From the NCBI RefSeq assembly GCF_035917975.1, contig NZ_CP109130.1, forward strand, positions 1,736,001 to 1,800,000: a stretch of 64,000 nt of DNA. Reading direction: 5' to 3'. Positions 28,069 through 37,715 of this stretch are shown here, in pieces. The stretch is from Streptosporangium sp. NBC_01756. GTDB lineage: Bacteria > Actinomycetota > Actinomycetes > Streptosporangiales > Streptosporangiaceae. Under the pieces are notes generated by a model that saw only the letters and a list, made by a program, of their open reading frames with translations, searched no databases and had not been told where the DNA came from. How positions within the stretch are numbered: the stretch's first letter is position 1; each line of letters starts with the position of its first letter. A program made the translations under genes and the position numbers.

Positions 28069-28157
28069 CGTCCGTCGACCGCCTCGGCGGTTGACGGACG
28101 CCATCCATGTCAGGGCCGGGACCGGCGAGGCCACGAGCCTCGCCGGTCCCGGCCCTG
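28069..28157 (+). promoter_or_regulatory. Two tandem intercistronic hairpins between oppA-like and oppB-like genes
   Basis: Hairpin 1 pairs 28069-28083 with 28086-28100 (15 bp, one G-U). Hairpin 2 pairs 28111-28131 with 28137-28157, a perfect 21-bp stem with a 5-nt loop. Neither has a U-tract. They lie just after the binding-protein stop, suited to mRNA stabilisation or partial termination. Confidence 0.75.
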
Positions 28158-28196
28158 ATCCACGCAGTCCCTCTTCCAAGAACGGGAGGTGACGAA

Positions 28197-29705
28197 GTGA
28201 TCGTCTTCATCGCGCGGAGACTGGTCATCTCGTTCTTCGTCCTCCTGGCGGCGACCTTCATCATCTTCGTCCTCACGGCGCTCTCCGGCGACCCTCTTGA
28301 GGACCTCCGCCAGGATGCCAGCCCACAGAAGGCACTCAAGATCGCTGACCGCGTCGAGCGGATGCAGCTGGACCTCCCCGTCCTCCTGCGCTACGTGGGC
28401 TGGCTCGGCAGAGTCGCCCGCGGCGACCTCGGGGTGAACCGCGACGGGCAGGACGTCGCCACCTTGCTGGGCGACTCGCTGTCCTCCACCCTGCAGCTCG
28501 TGCTTGCCGCCACCGTGCTGGCGATCACGGTCGGCATCGTGATCGGCATCGTCTCCGCGCTCCGTCAGTACAGCGGCTTCGACTACACCGTCACCTTCGC
28601 CGCCTTCGTCTGCTTCTCCCTGCCGCTCTTCTGGGTGGCGGTCATGCTCAAGCAGTACGTCGCGATCGAGTTCAACAACTGGTTGAAGGACCCGAACATC
28701 CCACCCATGGTGATCGGGCTCCTGGCGCTGCTCGGCGGTCTGACCTTCGGTGCGCTCACCATGGGCGAACGCAGACGGCGACTCATCGGCTTCGCCGTGG
28801 GACTCGTGGTCAGCGGCACGTTGTTCACCATCCTGTCGGTGACCCGCTGGTTCGCCGATCCGGGCCTGGGCACCCCGCTCATCCTGGCCTTCGGCCTCGC
28901 CGCCGCGGTCGGCTTCACCGTCCTGTCCGCCGGGCTGCAGTATCGCGGCCCGCTGTACGCGGCCCTCGGTGCGGCCCTGATCGGCGCACTGAGCTCGCAG
29001 GTGCTCGGCTCCGCGCTCACCGACCCGACCTGGCTGGAGATCGGTGGCCTGCTCCTGCTGACGATCGCGGTCTGCGTCGGTCTCGGCTACGCCTTCGGCG
29101 GCCTGCAGCGCCAGCAGGCGATCACCGCAACCGTGCTGACCGGCGTGTTCACCGGCGGCATGGTCTTCCTGGACCGGATGCTCCAGGCCTTCGCCACCTT
29201 CACCACCACCGTGCGCGGCCGTCCCATCTCGACGATCGGAGCCCGCACCCCCAACTACAGCGGCGACTTCTGGCAGCTCAACCTCGACAGCGCCGGCCAC
29301 CTGCTGCTGCCGACCATGGCGCTCATCCTGATCTCGCTGGCGACCTATACGCGCTACAGCCGGGCCAGCATGCTGGAGGTCATGAACCAGGACTACGTGC
29401 GCACCGCCCGGGCCAAGGGACTGCCCGAGCGCACCGTCGTGGTCAAGCACGCCTTCCGCAACGGCCTCATCCCGATCACCACCCTGATGGCCTTCGACCT
29501 CGCCGGAGTGATCGGCGGGGCGGTCGTCACGGAGAACGTCTTCGGCTGGCGGGGCATGGGCTTCATGTTCACCAAGGGGCTCCAGGAAGTGGACCCGGGG
29601 CCGGTCATGGCGTTCTTCCTCGTCACCGGGACGACGATCGTCGTCTTCAACATGCTCGCGGACATCCTCTACGCCTACCTCGACCCGCGTATCCGGTTGT
29701 CGTGA
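28197..29705 (+). CDS. Peptide ABC transporter permease, OppB-like with long insert
   Basis: A 502-aa permease; OppB/DppB proteins are usually about 310-340 aa. Residues 1-160 match OppB (MIVFIARRLVISFFVLLAATF, then the RGDLGV motif near 75). Residues about 165-335 are an extra hydrophobic block with five or six potential membrane segments. OppB features then resume with LPTMALILISLATYTRYSR and the coupling loop DYVRTARAKGLPERTVVVKH. The reading frame is intact, so it is an insertion rather than a fusion artefact. The GTG at 28197 is preceded by GGGAGGTGA. Confidence 0.9.
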   Translation: MIVFIARRLVISFFVLLAATFIIFVLTALSGDPLEDLRQDASPQKALKIADRVERMQLDLPVLLRYVGWLGRVARGDLGVNRDGQDVATLLGDSLSSTLQLVLAATVLAITVGIVIGIVSALRQYSGFDYTVTFAAFVCFSLPLFWVAVMLKQYVAIEFNNWLKDPNIPPMVIGLLALLGGLTFGALTMGERRRRLIGFAVGLVVSGTLFTILSVTRWFADPGLGTPLILAFGLAAAVGFTVLSAGLQYRGPLYAALGAALIGALSSQVLGSALTDPTWLEIGGLLLLTIAVCVGLGYAFGGLQRQQAITATVLTGVFTGGMVFLDRMLQAFATFTTTVRGRPISTIGARTPNYSGDFWQLNLDSAGHLLLPTMALILISLATYTRYSRASMLEVMNQDYVRTARAKGLPERTVVVKHAFRNGLIPITTLMAFDLAGVIGGAVVTENVFGWRGMGFMFTKGLQEVDPGPVMAFFLVTGTTIVVFNMLADILYAYLDPRIRLS

Positions 29706-29724
29706 AAGCATCGGAGATCCACTC

Positions 29725-30702
29725 ATGACACTCAGCGCACAAGCGCCGGCGCCGGACAGCGCCGCACAGGGCATAGCGATCGTCGCCCGCACCCAGGCCC
29801 AGATGGTCCGACGCCGGTTCTTCCGGCACCGGGCCGCGCTGGCCGGGATGATCGTCTTCGGTGCCGTCATCGTGCTGGCGTTCACCTCCATCGGCTTCGC
29901 CGGTGTATCCGGCTGGTGGGGACAGAGTTACCTGACCACCGGCGCACTGGTGAACCAGGGCAAACCGACGCTCAGTGTGATCCCCGAGTTCCTCGGCGGG
30001 TCGGGGATCCACTTCGGTGCCCACCCCTTCGGCCAGGACGACATCGGCGTCGACTACTTCGCCAAGACCATGCGCGGCGCCCAGCAGTCGATCATCGTCG
30101 CCTTCCTGGTGGGCATCGTGGCGACCACGGTCGGCGCCGTCATCGGCGCGCTGGCCGGCTACTACCGCGGCCGGGCCGAAGCCGTCCTGATGCGTCTCAC
30201 CGACGTCATGATCACCATTCCGGTTCTGATCATCGCGGCCGTCGTCGGCCGCCGGTTCGGCGACAGCGGCGTGGTGCTCCTCGGCATCGTCCTCGGTCTG
30301 GTGATCTGGCCGAGCATGGCCCGGCTGCTGCGCGGCGAATTCCTCTCCCTGCGGGAGAAGGAGTTCGTGGAGGCGGCCCGTGCGGTCGGTACCTCCGCAA
30401 GCCGGATCATCTTCCGGCACATCCTGCCGAACACCGTCGGCGTGATCATCGTCAGCGCGACGCTGGCCATCGCGAACGCGGTGCTGCTGGAGTCGGCGCT
30501 GTCGTTCCTCGGCCTGGGCGTGCAGGCTCCCGACACCTCTCTCGGCCAACTGGTCAACGAGTACCGCAGCGCCTTCAGCACCCGTCCGTGGCTGTTCTGG
30601 TGGCCGGGCATCTTCATCATCGCCATCGCGTTGTCGATCAACTTCATCGGTGACGGCCTGCGTGACGCCTTCGACCCCCGACAGACCCGGGTGCGTGCCT
30701 AA
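29725..30702 (+). CDS. Peptide ABC transporter permease (OppC-like)
   Basis: A 325-aa permease pairing with the OppB-like protein. It has an N-terminal cytosolic tail, a first membrane segment (AGMIVFGAVIVLAFTSIGFAG), an extracellular loop containing HPFGQDDIGVDYFAKTM, and the coupling loop EFVEAARAVGTSASRIIFRH. It starts 19 bp after the OppB-like stop, and its last base overlaps the ATG of the next gene. Confidence 0.93.
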   Translation: MTLSAQAPAPDSAAQGIAIVARTQAQMVRRRFFRHRAALAGMIVFGAVIVLAFTSIGFAGVSGWWGQSYLTTGALVNQGKPTLSVIPEFLGGSGIHFGAHPFGQDDIGVDYFAKTMRGAQQSIIVAFLVGIVATTVGAVIGALAGYYRGRAEAVLMRLTDVMITIPVLIIAAVVGRRFGDSGVVLLGIVLGLVIWPSMARLLRGEFLSLREKEFVEAARAVGTSASRIIFRHILPNTVGVIIVSATLAIANAVLLESALSFLGLGVQAPDTSLGQLVNEYRSAFSTRPWLFWWPGIFIIAIALSINFIGDGLRDAFDPRQTRVRA

Positions 30703-31859
30703 TGACGACTCCCAACGTGCCGATCGAGCCCCGCAAGGGCGACGTGCACACCTACGACATCGCTCCCAACGTGCTCGACTCCGCCGGGGAGGTGCACGTC
30801 GGCCTGACCCTGGACGCCGTGCGGCCGCCCTCGGAGGAGGAGATCCTCAAGGTCGACAACCTGACCGTGGAGTTCCCCACGGAGGATGGCGTCGTCCACG
30901 CGGTCCGGGGCGTCTCCTACAGCCTGCGCGAGCGCGAGGTGCTGGGCATCGTCGGCGAGTCCGGCTCCGGCAAGTCGGTCTCCTCCCTGGCCGTCATGGG
31001 CCTGCTGCCCAGGGGCGCCCGGATCAAGGGGCAGATCCTCTTCCGCGGTGAGGACATGCTGAAGATGTCGCCCCGCAAGCAGCGCGGTCTGCGGGGCCGC
31101 AAGATCGCGATGGTCTTCCAGGACCCGATGACCGCGCTCAACCCGGTGCACACGATCGGCGACCAGCTCGCCGAGGCGGTGCTCGCCCACGAGCTGATGC
31201 CGCGAAAGGCCGCGCTGGCCCGGGCCAGGGAGATGCTCGACCTGGTCGGCATCCCGCAGGCCGAGGCGCGGCTGCGCAGCTACCCGCACGAGTTCTCCGG
31301 CGGCATGCGCCAGCGCGCGATGATCGCCATGGCGGTCATCAACAACCCGGACGTCATCATCGCCGACGAGCCGACCACGGCCCTCGACGTGACCGTCCAG
31401 GCGCAGATCCTGGAGAAGCTCCTGGAGGTCAAGGACGCGGTCAACGCGGCCATCGTGCTCATCACGCACGACCTGGGCGTCATCGCGGGCATGGCGCACC
31501 GGGTGCTGGTCATGTACGCCGGTCGCCCCGTCGAGATCGGTGACACCGATCCGGTGTTCGAGGAGCCCCGCATGCCGTACACGGCGGGCCTGCTCGGTTC
31601 GATCCCCTCCCTGGAGAACTCCAGCAGCGGCCGGCTGCGTCCGATCAAGGGCACTCCCCCGTCTCTGATCAACCTGCCGACCGGCTGCCCCTTCTCACCG
31701 CGCTGCCCGCTCGCCGACGACACCTGCAGAACGGCCGAGCCGGAGCTGACCGAGACCGACAGCGGCGGGCACTTCGCGGCCTGTCACCACTGGGACAGGC
31801 TGGCCGCGGTCGAGGACCCGACCATGTTCTTCCGCACCGAGAGCGAGACCCTGGCATGA
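30702..31859 (+). CDS. Peptide ABC transporter ATP-binding protein (OppD-like)
   Basis: A 385-aa ABC ATPase. Walker A is GESGSGKS (85-92), the signature is [11 protein letters not shown] and Walker B is [14 protein letters not shown]. The C-terminus has the oligopeptide/dipeptide extension with the [14 protein letters not shown]ys cluster. An unusual N-terminal extension of about 45 residues precedes the ABC domain. It is translationally coupled to its neighbours: 1-bp overlap upstream (TAATG) and ATGA overlap downstream. Confidence 0.94.
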   Translation: MTTPNVPIEPRKGDVHTYDIAPNVLDSAGEVHVGLTLDAVRPPSEEEILKVDNLTVEFPTEDGVVHAVRGVSYSLREREVLGIVGESGSGKSVSSLAVMGLLPRGARIKGQILFRGEDMLKMSPRKQRGLRGRKIAMVFQDPMTALNPVHTIGDQLAEAVLAHELMPRKAALARAREMLDLVGIPQAEARLRSYPHEFSGGMRQRAMIAMAVINNPDVIIADEPTTALDVTVQAQILEKLLEVKDAVNAAIVLITHDLGVIAGMAHRVLVMYAGRPVEIGDTDPVFEEPRMPYTAGLLGSIPSLENSSSGRLRPIKGTPPSLINLPTGCPFSPRCPLADDTCRTAEPELTETDSGGHFAACHHWDRLAAVEDPTMFFRTESETLA

Positions 31860-32890
31860 GCGCGACGACCGAGGAGACGCCCGCTCCGGAGCTGGAGCCG
31901 GTCGGCGGCGACCACCTGCTGGAGGTCAACGACCTGGTGATGAACTTCCCGGTCAGGGGCGGCGGTTTCCTGCGCCGGGTGGTGGCCCAGGTCCAGGCCG
32001 TCAGCGGGGTGTCCATGTACGTGGACGAGGGCGAGACCCTCGGCGTGGTGGGCGAGTCCGGCTGCGGCAAGTCGACGACCGGCCGGGCGATCCTGCAGCT
32101 GCACAAGCCCACTTCGGGCTCGGTGCGGTTCCAGGGCAAGGAGCTCACCACGCTGTCGTCCAAGCAGCTGCAGCCCGTACGGCGCGACATGCAGATCGTC
32201 TTCCAGGACCCCTATGCGTCGCTCAACCCGAAGATGCCGGTCAACGACATCATCGCCGAGCCGCTGAAGGTTCACGACCGCTGGAAGAACAACGGCGCGG
32301 AGCGGGTGGCCGAGCTGCTGCGGCTGGTCGGCCTGAGCCCCGAGCACGGCAACCGCTACCCGCACGAGTTCTCCGGCGGGCAGCGCCAGCGCGTCGGCAT
32401 CGCCAGGGCACTGGCGCTGGAGCCGAAGCTGCTGGTGCTCGACGAGCCGGTGTCCGCGCTGGACGTGTCGGTCCAGGCAGGTGTGGTGAACCTGCTGGAG
32501 GACCTCCAGGAGTCGCTGGGGATCGCCTACATCTTCATCGCGCACGACCTGTCGGTGGTCCGCCACATCTCCGACCGGGTCGCGGTGATGTATCTGGGCA
32601 AGGTCATCGAGACCGGCCCCCGGGACGATCTCTACGACCGCCCCGCGCACCCCTACACCCAGGCGCTCCTGTCGGCCGCCCCCACGGCCAACCCGAAGGA
32701 GGAGCGCGCCAGGGAGCGCGTCATCCTCACCGGCGACGTGCCGAGCCCCCTGGACCCGCCGAGTGGCTGCCGCTTCCGTACCCGCTGCTGGAAGGCGCAG
32801 GAGATCTGTGCGGTCGAGGAGCCCCCGCTCGTCGACCGCGGCAACGGCCATCCGGTGGCCTGCCATTTCGCCGAGGTCACCGCGCGCTGA
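31856..32890 (+). CDS. Peptide ABC transporter ATP-binding protein (OppF-like)
   Basis: A 344-aa ABC ATPase. Walker A is GESGCGKST (66-74), the signature is [20 protein letters not shown] and Walker B is [16 protein letters not shown]. The C-terminal extension has [14 protein letters not shown]. It forms the heterodimeric motor with the OppD-like protein. It is the last gene of the five-gene operon, followed by an 18-bp-stem terminator. Confidence 0.94.
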   Translation: MSATTEETPAPELEPVGGDHLLEVNDLVMNFPVRGGGFLRRVVAQVQAVSGVSMYVDEGETLGVVGESGCGKSTTGRAILQLHKPTSGSVRFQGKELTTLSSKQLQPVRRDMQIVFQDPYASLNPKMPVNDIIAEPLKVHDRWKNNGAERVAELLRLVGLSPEHGNRYPHEFSGGQRQRVGIARALALEPKLLVLDEPVSALDVSVQAGVVNLLEDLQESLGIAYIFIAHDLSVVRHISDRVAVMYLGKVIETGPRDDLYDRPAHPYTQALLSAAPTANPKEERARERVILTGDVPSPLDPPSGCRFRTRCWKAQEICAVEEPPLVDRGNGHPVACHFAEVTAR

Positions 32891-32904
32891 TCGGACGGTC
32901 GAAG

Positions 32905-32946
32905 GCCGCAGGCCGTACGGGATCCATCTCCCGTACGGCCTGCGGC
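32905..32946 (+). terminator. Terminator of the peptide ABC operon
   Basis: A perfect 18-bp inverted repeat (32905-32922 with 32929-32946) with a 6-nt loop, 14 bp after the last stop codon. Confidence 0.8.
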
Positions 32947-33095
32947 GTCTCCGGGGCGGATCGGCACCGGCACTCTGACCGCCGATCCAGCGCCGGGCCA
33001 CGCCGGACATCCATGAATGCCGAGACAACCTGACAACAGGTGACAGGTATGGGCGCGAGGATAGGACCAGATCCCGAATCTCGAGGAGAATCTCC

Positions 33096-33488
33096 ATGCC
33101 CCGCGCCACCGGCACCTTCAGCATCGACAGCTGGGAACCCCAGCCCTACGACGAGGCCGAGGGAACCGCGCTCTCCCGTGTCCACATCACCAAGACCTTC
33201 GACGGCGACCTGCTGGGCACCAGCACCACCGACATCATCACCGCGATGGCCCAGGTCGAGGGCTCGGCGGCCTATGCCGGCTTCGAGCGCTTCACCGGCA
33301 CCGTACACGGCCGCAAGGGCACCTTCGTGCTCCACCACACCGCCACCAGCCATGCCGGGGAATCAGCTCTGAGCTGGACGATCCTGCCCGACTCGGGAAC
33401 CGGTGAGCTGCTCGGCATCCGGGGCGGCGGCCAGATCGTCAACGACGACGGCGCCCACTCCTTCCACCTCGACTACGAGCTCGGGTGA
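33096..33488 (+). CDS. DUF3224 domain-containing protein
   Basis: A 130-aa cytosolic protein. The family motifs are visible: GTFSIDSWEPQPYDEAEGTALSRVHITKTF near the N-terminus, YAGFERFTGTVHGRKGTFVLHH in the middle and a terminal GGGQIVNDDGAHSFHLDYEL. DUF3224 members form small beta-barrels related to allene-oxide-cyclase-like folds; the function is unknown. The ATG at 33096 has GGAG upstream. Confidence 0.88.
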   Translation: MPRATGTFSIDSWEPQPYDEAEGTALSRVHITKTFDGDLLGTSTTDIITAMAQVEGSAAYAGFERFTGTVHGRKGTFVLHHTATSHAGESALSWTILPDSGTGELLGIRGGGQIVNDDGAHSFHLDYELG

Positions 33489-33508
33489 CCGGCGCGTCCG
33501 CCGAAACG

Positions 33509-33540
33509 CGAGAAGGGCGACCGGATGGTCGCCCTTCTCG
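33509..33540. terminator. Bidirectional terminator between DUF3224 gene and tRNA-Ala
   Basis: A perfect 14-bp stem (33509-33522 with 33527-33540) with a GGAT loop. It lies between two convergent transcripts, so it can serve both. Confidence 0.75.
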
Positions 33541-33547
33541 GGAAGAG

Positions 33548-33620
33548 TGGAGCTATGGGGATTCGAACCCCAGACCTCCTCCATGCCATGGAGGCGCGCT
33601 ACCAGCTGCGCCATAGCCCC
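33548..33620 (-). tRNA. tRNA-Ala (anticodon GGC), copy 1
   Basis: A complete 73-nt cloverleaf on the minus strand, without encoded CCA. The acceptor stem is GGGGCTA paired with TAGCTCC (one G-U); the D-loop has AGCTGGTA; the anticodon stem CCTCC/GGAGG holds loop ATGGCAT with anticodon GGC; the T-arm is TGGGG-TTCGAAT-CCCCA and the discriminator is A. The sequence is identical to the copies at 52938 and 59293. Confidence 0.97.
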
Positions 33621-33709
33621 TTGCGGTGTTACGTGATGCCACTGGGTTTCACCCAGCGGCACCACGCCAGTGTATAGGACAACGCGCCCTACCCCGTAAT
33701 CATCGGCGC

Positions 33710-35188
33710 CTATCCCAGCGAGGCCGCTCGGCCGATCAGACCGGCGAGATCGGTCACCGTGGCGTCCTCGGTGGAGGCGGCCAGGCGCGTGGCGTGCTCG
33801 GCGAGCTCTCCGGCCCCCACCCCGGCGATCTGCTCATGGGTGCGGAGATACTCGGCGAAGGCGGCCGCCACCACGTCCACCTGGAACCTCGGCGACGGCC
33901 CGCTCCACAGGGAGGCCGACAGGTCGGCCGACTCCAGGGAACGGCTGGCCTCACCGGGGTCGCGGGTGTCGGGGTCCTGCCAGCGTACGGTGGCCATGGC
34001 CAGCTGGCCGGAGGCCCCGCTGCGCAGCCGTACCTTGTAGAGGGCCGTCACCGAGTGCCCCGGGCCGATCTCGCCGCCGTCCTTGGCGTCGTCACGGAAG
34101 TCCTCGGTGGCGATCTGCCGGTTCTCGTAGCCGATCAGGTGGTAGGACTCCACAGCCGAGGGATTGAACACCACCTGCGCCTTGGCGTCACGGGCCCGGA
34201 GGTCGAGGTTGGTGGCGAGCTGTTCGACGAACACCTTGCGTGCGTCGTCGGCCGAGCCGACGTAGACCGCGGCGCCGTCGCCGTTGTCGGCGAGCTGCTC
34301 CATCAGCTGGTCGCCGTAGTCACGGCCGACGCCGACGCAGAGCAGGGTCACCTGCCGACCGGCGAACTCCTTCACCCGGGTGAGGATGCCCTGCCAGCTG
34401 GTGTCGCCGGTGTTGGCCAGGCCGTCGGAGAGCAGGATGACCCGGTTGGTGGCCGCCGGGCGGAAGGCGCGCGACGCTTCGGCGTAGCCGGTGGTCAGCC
34501 CCGATTCCAGGTTTGTGGACTCCCGTGCGGCGAGGCGCTCTATGGCCGCGTGCAACGCGTCCCTGCCGTCGGCGGAGGTCATGGGGACGACCAGCTCGGC
34601 CTCGCCGCTGAAGGCGACGACGGAGACCTGGTCCCCCGGTCCGAGCTGGTCGACGAGCTTGTGCAGAGCCTCACGGACCAGGTCGAGCCGGCCGGGCTCA
34701 CCCATCGAGCCGGACACGTCCACGACGAAGGTCAGGTTCGCCGGACGCCGCGCCTCCGCGTCCGCCTTGCGGGTCTGCAGGCCGACCCGGACCAGCGCGG
34801 TGCCGTTCTCCGGCATGCGGGCGCCGTCCAGGTGCACGGTGAACCCGTCGTCCCGGGGTTCCTCGTAGTCCTGGCGGAAGGAGTTGACGAACTCCTCCGG
34901 CCGGATCTGGCCCGGTTCGGGCAGCCGGCCCTCCTGGAGGACCCGCCTGGCGTAGCCGTAGGAGGCGGTGTCCACGTCGAGGGCGAAGGTGGAGATCTGG
35001 TCGGTGGTGGTGTCCCGCTCCTCAGTGGCGCCGGTGTCCCGGTCCTGCGCCTGGGACGGGGCCGCCTGTCCGGGACCGTTCCCCTGGTCGGTGGCAGGCT
35101 TGCTGCCACCGCCATCTGATCCGCCGCAGGCGGCGACGAGCAGCAGAGCGATCACGGTGAGGGCAATGGCGAGCGTGCGCGTGTTCAT
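33710..35188 (-). CDS. von Willebrand factor A domain lipoprotein (YfbK-like)
   Basis: A 492-aa lipoprotein. The lipobox is VAAC with Cys 21. A Gln/Pro-rich linker is followed by a vWA-associated N-terminal domain (TFALDVDTASYGYARRVL, LPEPGQIRPEEFVNSF). Then comes the vWA domain with a metal-binding site of the DVSGSM type (TFVVDVSGSMGEPGRLDLV) and a C-terminal YfbK-like domain. The MIDAS motif DxSxS is intact. The role, probably surface protein-protein interaction, is inferred. The ATG at 35188 has GGAGGCGA upstream. Confidence 0.9.
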   Translation of the reverse strand: MNTRTLAIALTVIALLLVAACGGSDGGGSKPATDQGNGPGQAAPSQAQDRDTGATEERDTTTDQISTFALDVDTASYGYARRVLQEGRLPEPGQIRPEEFVNSFRQDYEEPRDDGFTVHLDGARMPENGTALVRVGLQTRKADAEARRPANLTFVVDVSGSMGEPGRLDLVREALHKLVDQLGPGDQVSVVAFSGEAELVVPMTSADGRDALHAAIERLAARESTNLESGLTTGYAEASRAFRPAATNRVILLSDGLANTGDTSWQGILTRVKEFAGRQVTLLCVGVGRDYGDQLMEQLADNGDGAAVYVGSADDARKVFVEQLATNLDLRARDAKAQVVFNPSAVESYHLIGYENRQIATEDFRDDAKDGGEIGPGHSVTALYKVRLRSGASGQLAMATVRWQDPDTRDPGEASRSLESADLSASLWSGPSPRFQVDVVAAAFAEYLRTHEQIAGVGAGELAEHATRLAASTEDATVTDLAGLIGRAASLG

Positions 35189-35407
35189 GTCGCCTCCGTA
35201 GGATGCGTGTCACCTCCTACGACGACTCCCCCCGAGAGCAAGTCGGGCACTTCACCCAAGCGACTGCAAACCGTGCTCAGCGCGTGATCAAGGCTTCCGA
35301 TTCGGGTCGCGCCTGCCGAGGCCGAGCAGCCGGTCGAGCGACAGGACGCCCTCATTTCCGGCAAGCTCCCAGCTGTCTTGAAAACATGCACAATAAGATC
35401 CCTCAAC

Positions 35408-37177
35408 ATGCGCGTATATCTCGGCCTGGCGGCCAAAAACCCGGAAACCGGTATCCCGGACGCGATGCTGCACGCCGTCAGAGGCGCGATCGACGCCGCG
35501 TTCCCCGTCCCGCCGGAGGTCATCAGGCCCCGCGAGTGGCATCGTCCCGGTGTCTCCCTGTTCGCCTGGACCAACGAGCCGGACGACTCCCGGCAGCCGG
35601 CCCTGCTGTCCGCCGGGCATGACCGGGTGACCGGGGTGAACGGCCATCTGGCCGCGCCCGGCGAGATCGACCGGCTGGCGGGCATGCCGGAGCTGAGCAC
35701 CGAGTCGGTCGGCGGATGCTTCTCGGTGTTCCGCGCCAGCGGCCGCGAACTGTCGGCCGCCACCGCGATCCACCGGGTCTGCCCGGTCTACTACGCCGAG
35801 ACCCCCGACGTGCACGTGATCGGCAGCCGTGCGCTGCTGGTCCACCTCGCCGCCCGCGGCGACCGGGTCGAGTGGGACGTACTCGCGCTGCAGTCGCTGA
35901 TCCGGCAGGGCTACTTCCTCTCCGACGAGACGCCCTACCGGGGGGTGACCGCGCTGCCGCCTTCCTCTGCCGTCACCGTCAGCGGCGGCCGCCGTACGAT
36001 CACCCGGACTCCGCTCCCCACCGCGGCGCCGGCACCCACCACGCGCAGGCAGAAGAAGGCACTCGTCGAGGAACTGGCCGGCGCGCTGCTCGCGACCGTG
36101 GAGCCGCTGCGCGCGACGGGGGAGCCGGTGAACCTGGCGCTGACGGGCGGCCGGGACAGCCGCCTGGTCGCCGCGGTGCTGCACGCCGCAAAGGTCCCGT
36201 TCCGAGCGACCACCAACGGCCTGGACGACCACCCCGATGTGGTCATCGCCGGCCGGATCGCCCGGGCGCTCCGCGTCGAGCACACGGTCATCCCCCCGGT
36301 CCGCGCGGAGAAGAAGGACGCGATCCTGGTCGAGCATCCGCTGGCGCGGGCTTACGAGACGCTGCGCGCCTGCGAGGGCATGACATCGGCCTACGAGTCC
36401 ATCGTCGGCTACCTCCCCTACAACGCCAGGCCGACCATGTCCGGGCAGAGTGGCGAGGTCCTGCGCGCGGGGACCTTCCTGCTGCTCCAGGCGGACCTGA
36501 GCGCCAAGGCGCTGGGCCGCCGGGTGGACGCCACGTTCCTGCGTGATCCGGCGCTGTTCGGCGAAGCGGCCAACGCGCACGCACGCGAACTGGCCCGGCC
36601 ATGGAAGGAACGGCCGGGGCTGGAGGCGCTCGACCACATGTATGTCTCCTACCGGATCGGCCGCTGGCAGGCCGGCTCCCGGGCGGGAGCCCTGCGCCGG
36701 GGCGATCCGATCTGGCCCTTCCTCGACAACCGGGTGGTACGCGCGGCGCTGGGCCTCGACCAGACCTGGCGGCTGTCGGAGGAGGCGATCTACGAGCTCA
36801 TCGCCGGGTTCGCGCCGTCGCTCCGGAACATTCCGATCGAGGGCAAGCCGTGGCGCTTCACCGTGGGCAGGCGCTACCACCCCTGGCAGCGGAGACCGCA
36901 GTCTCTCACGGCGCCGAAGACCGGCGCCGGCTGGAACTGGCGGACCGGCCCCGGAGAGGCACTCACGGCCGTGCTCCGCGACCATGTCCTCGACCACCTC
37001 GACCTGCTGACCCCGATCGTCGACCCTGACGAGGTCCGCAGGCTGTTCGCCGAACCGGTGCTCAAGAAGCCCACCCAGGCCTGGCATCTCTACACCGTGG
37101 CCACGATGCTGGCGGGCGCCTACCCCGGCAAGGCGCCCGAAGGACTCGCCCAGATCCGCGTGCCCATCCCCGCTTGA
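35408..37177 (+). CDS. Asparagine-synthase-like ATP-pyrophosphatase protein
   Basis: A 589-aa protein with an Ntn-like N-terminal half and an asparagine-synthase C-terminal half. The PP-loop is TGGRDSR (about 246-252) in place of SGGxDS. The N-terminus is MRVYLG, so the Cys-2 glutaminase nucleophile is absent and it probably does not use glutamine. Such variants include lasso-peptide cyclases and beta-lactam synthetases, but no precursor-peptide or protease gene is adjacent, so the substrate is unknown. The ATG at 35408 is used; an in-frame TTG at 35378 is an alternative. Confidence 0.8.
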   Translation: MRVYLGLAAKNPETGIPDAMLHAVRGAIDAAFPVPPEVIRPREWHRPGVSLFAWTNEPDDSRQPALLSAGHDRVTGVNGHLAAPGEIDRLAGMPELSTESVGGCFSVFRASGRELSAATAIHRVCPVYYAETPDVHVIGSRALLVHLAARGDRVEWDVLALQSLIRQGYFLSDETPYRGVTALPPSSAVTVSGGRRTITRTPLPTAAPAPTTRRQKKALVEELAGALLATVEPLRATGEPVNLALTGGRDSRLVAAVLHAAKVPFRATTNGLDDHPDVVIAGRIARALRVEHTVIPPVRAEKKDAILVEHPLARAYETLRACEGMTSAYESIVGYLPYNARPTMSGQSGEVLRAGTFLLLQADLSAKALGRRVDATFLRDPALFGEAANAHARELARPWKERPGLEALDHMYVSYRIGRWQAGSRAGALRRGDPIWPFLDNRVVRAALGLDQTWRLSEEAIYELIAGFAPSLRNIPIEGKPWRFTVGRRYHPWQRRPQSLTAPKTGAGWNWRTGPGEALTAVLRDHVLDHLDLLTPIVDPDEVRRLFAEPVLKKPTQAWHLYTVATMLAGAYPGKAPEGLAQIRVPIPA

Positions 37178-37264
37178 TCTCCTCCCCACGGCTGACACCG
37201 GGGATTCCCACCCTTGCCGGTCGGATCTCCTGCTGCATCGCCGGTCGCCCGGCAGGAGCTCAAC

Positions 37265-37693
37265 TCACGGACGGGTGATGGCCTGCTCGATCAGGCCCTG
37301 GAGGACGCCCTGCTGCTCGGAGGTGAGGCCGGCCAGCGGTGAGTCCCGGGTGAGGAGTTCGAGGAGCCGTTCGCGGAGCGCGGTGCCCTCCGCGGTGAGG
37401 ACGAGTTGCTTGGCGCGGCGGTCGGTGGGGTGCGCACGGCGCTCGATCAGGCGCTGCTTTTCGAGCTTGTCGACGACGAAGGTGGCGTTGGAGGGCTCGC
37501 AGCTCATGCGCTCGGCGAGTTCTCCCATGGTCATCGGCCCGGCCATCTCCCGCAGCGCGGTCCCCTGGGCCGCGGTGAGGCCCAAGGCGACGGCGCGTTC
37601 GCGCAGGTGATCGGCGATCTGCTGGGCCAGTCCGTTCACCAGACCGCACAGCCGCCGCTCGGCGATGGCCTGCGGCTCTGAGGACGTCGTCAT
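37265..37693 (-). CDS. MarR family transcriptional regulator
   Basis: A 142-aa winged-helix regulator. The DNA-binding region is MTMGELAERMSCEPSNATFVVDKLEKQRL, with the MarR wing motif HPTDRRAKQLVLTAEG. It is divergent from the metallo-hydrolase gene at 37823, and an inverted repeat lies in between, so it probably autoregulates and controls the hydrolase. ATG 37693 has AGGATGGG upstream; an ATG three codons earlier is possible. Confidence 0.92.
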   Translation of the reverse strand: MTTSSEPQAIAERRLCGLVNGLAQQIADHLRERAVALGLTAAQGTALREMAGPMTMGELAERMSCEPSNATFVVDKLEKQRLIERRAHPTDRRAKQLVLTAEGTALRERLLELLTRDSPLAGLTSEQQGVLQGLIEQAITRP

Positions 37694-37715
37694 GCATCCC
37701 ATCCTAGCAAGTCCA

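Noticed and set aside
35203..35622. Small frame that might be a precursor peptide for the asparagine-synthase-like enzyme
   Set aside because: It overlaps the enzyme gene out of frame and has no leader or core-like features.
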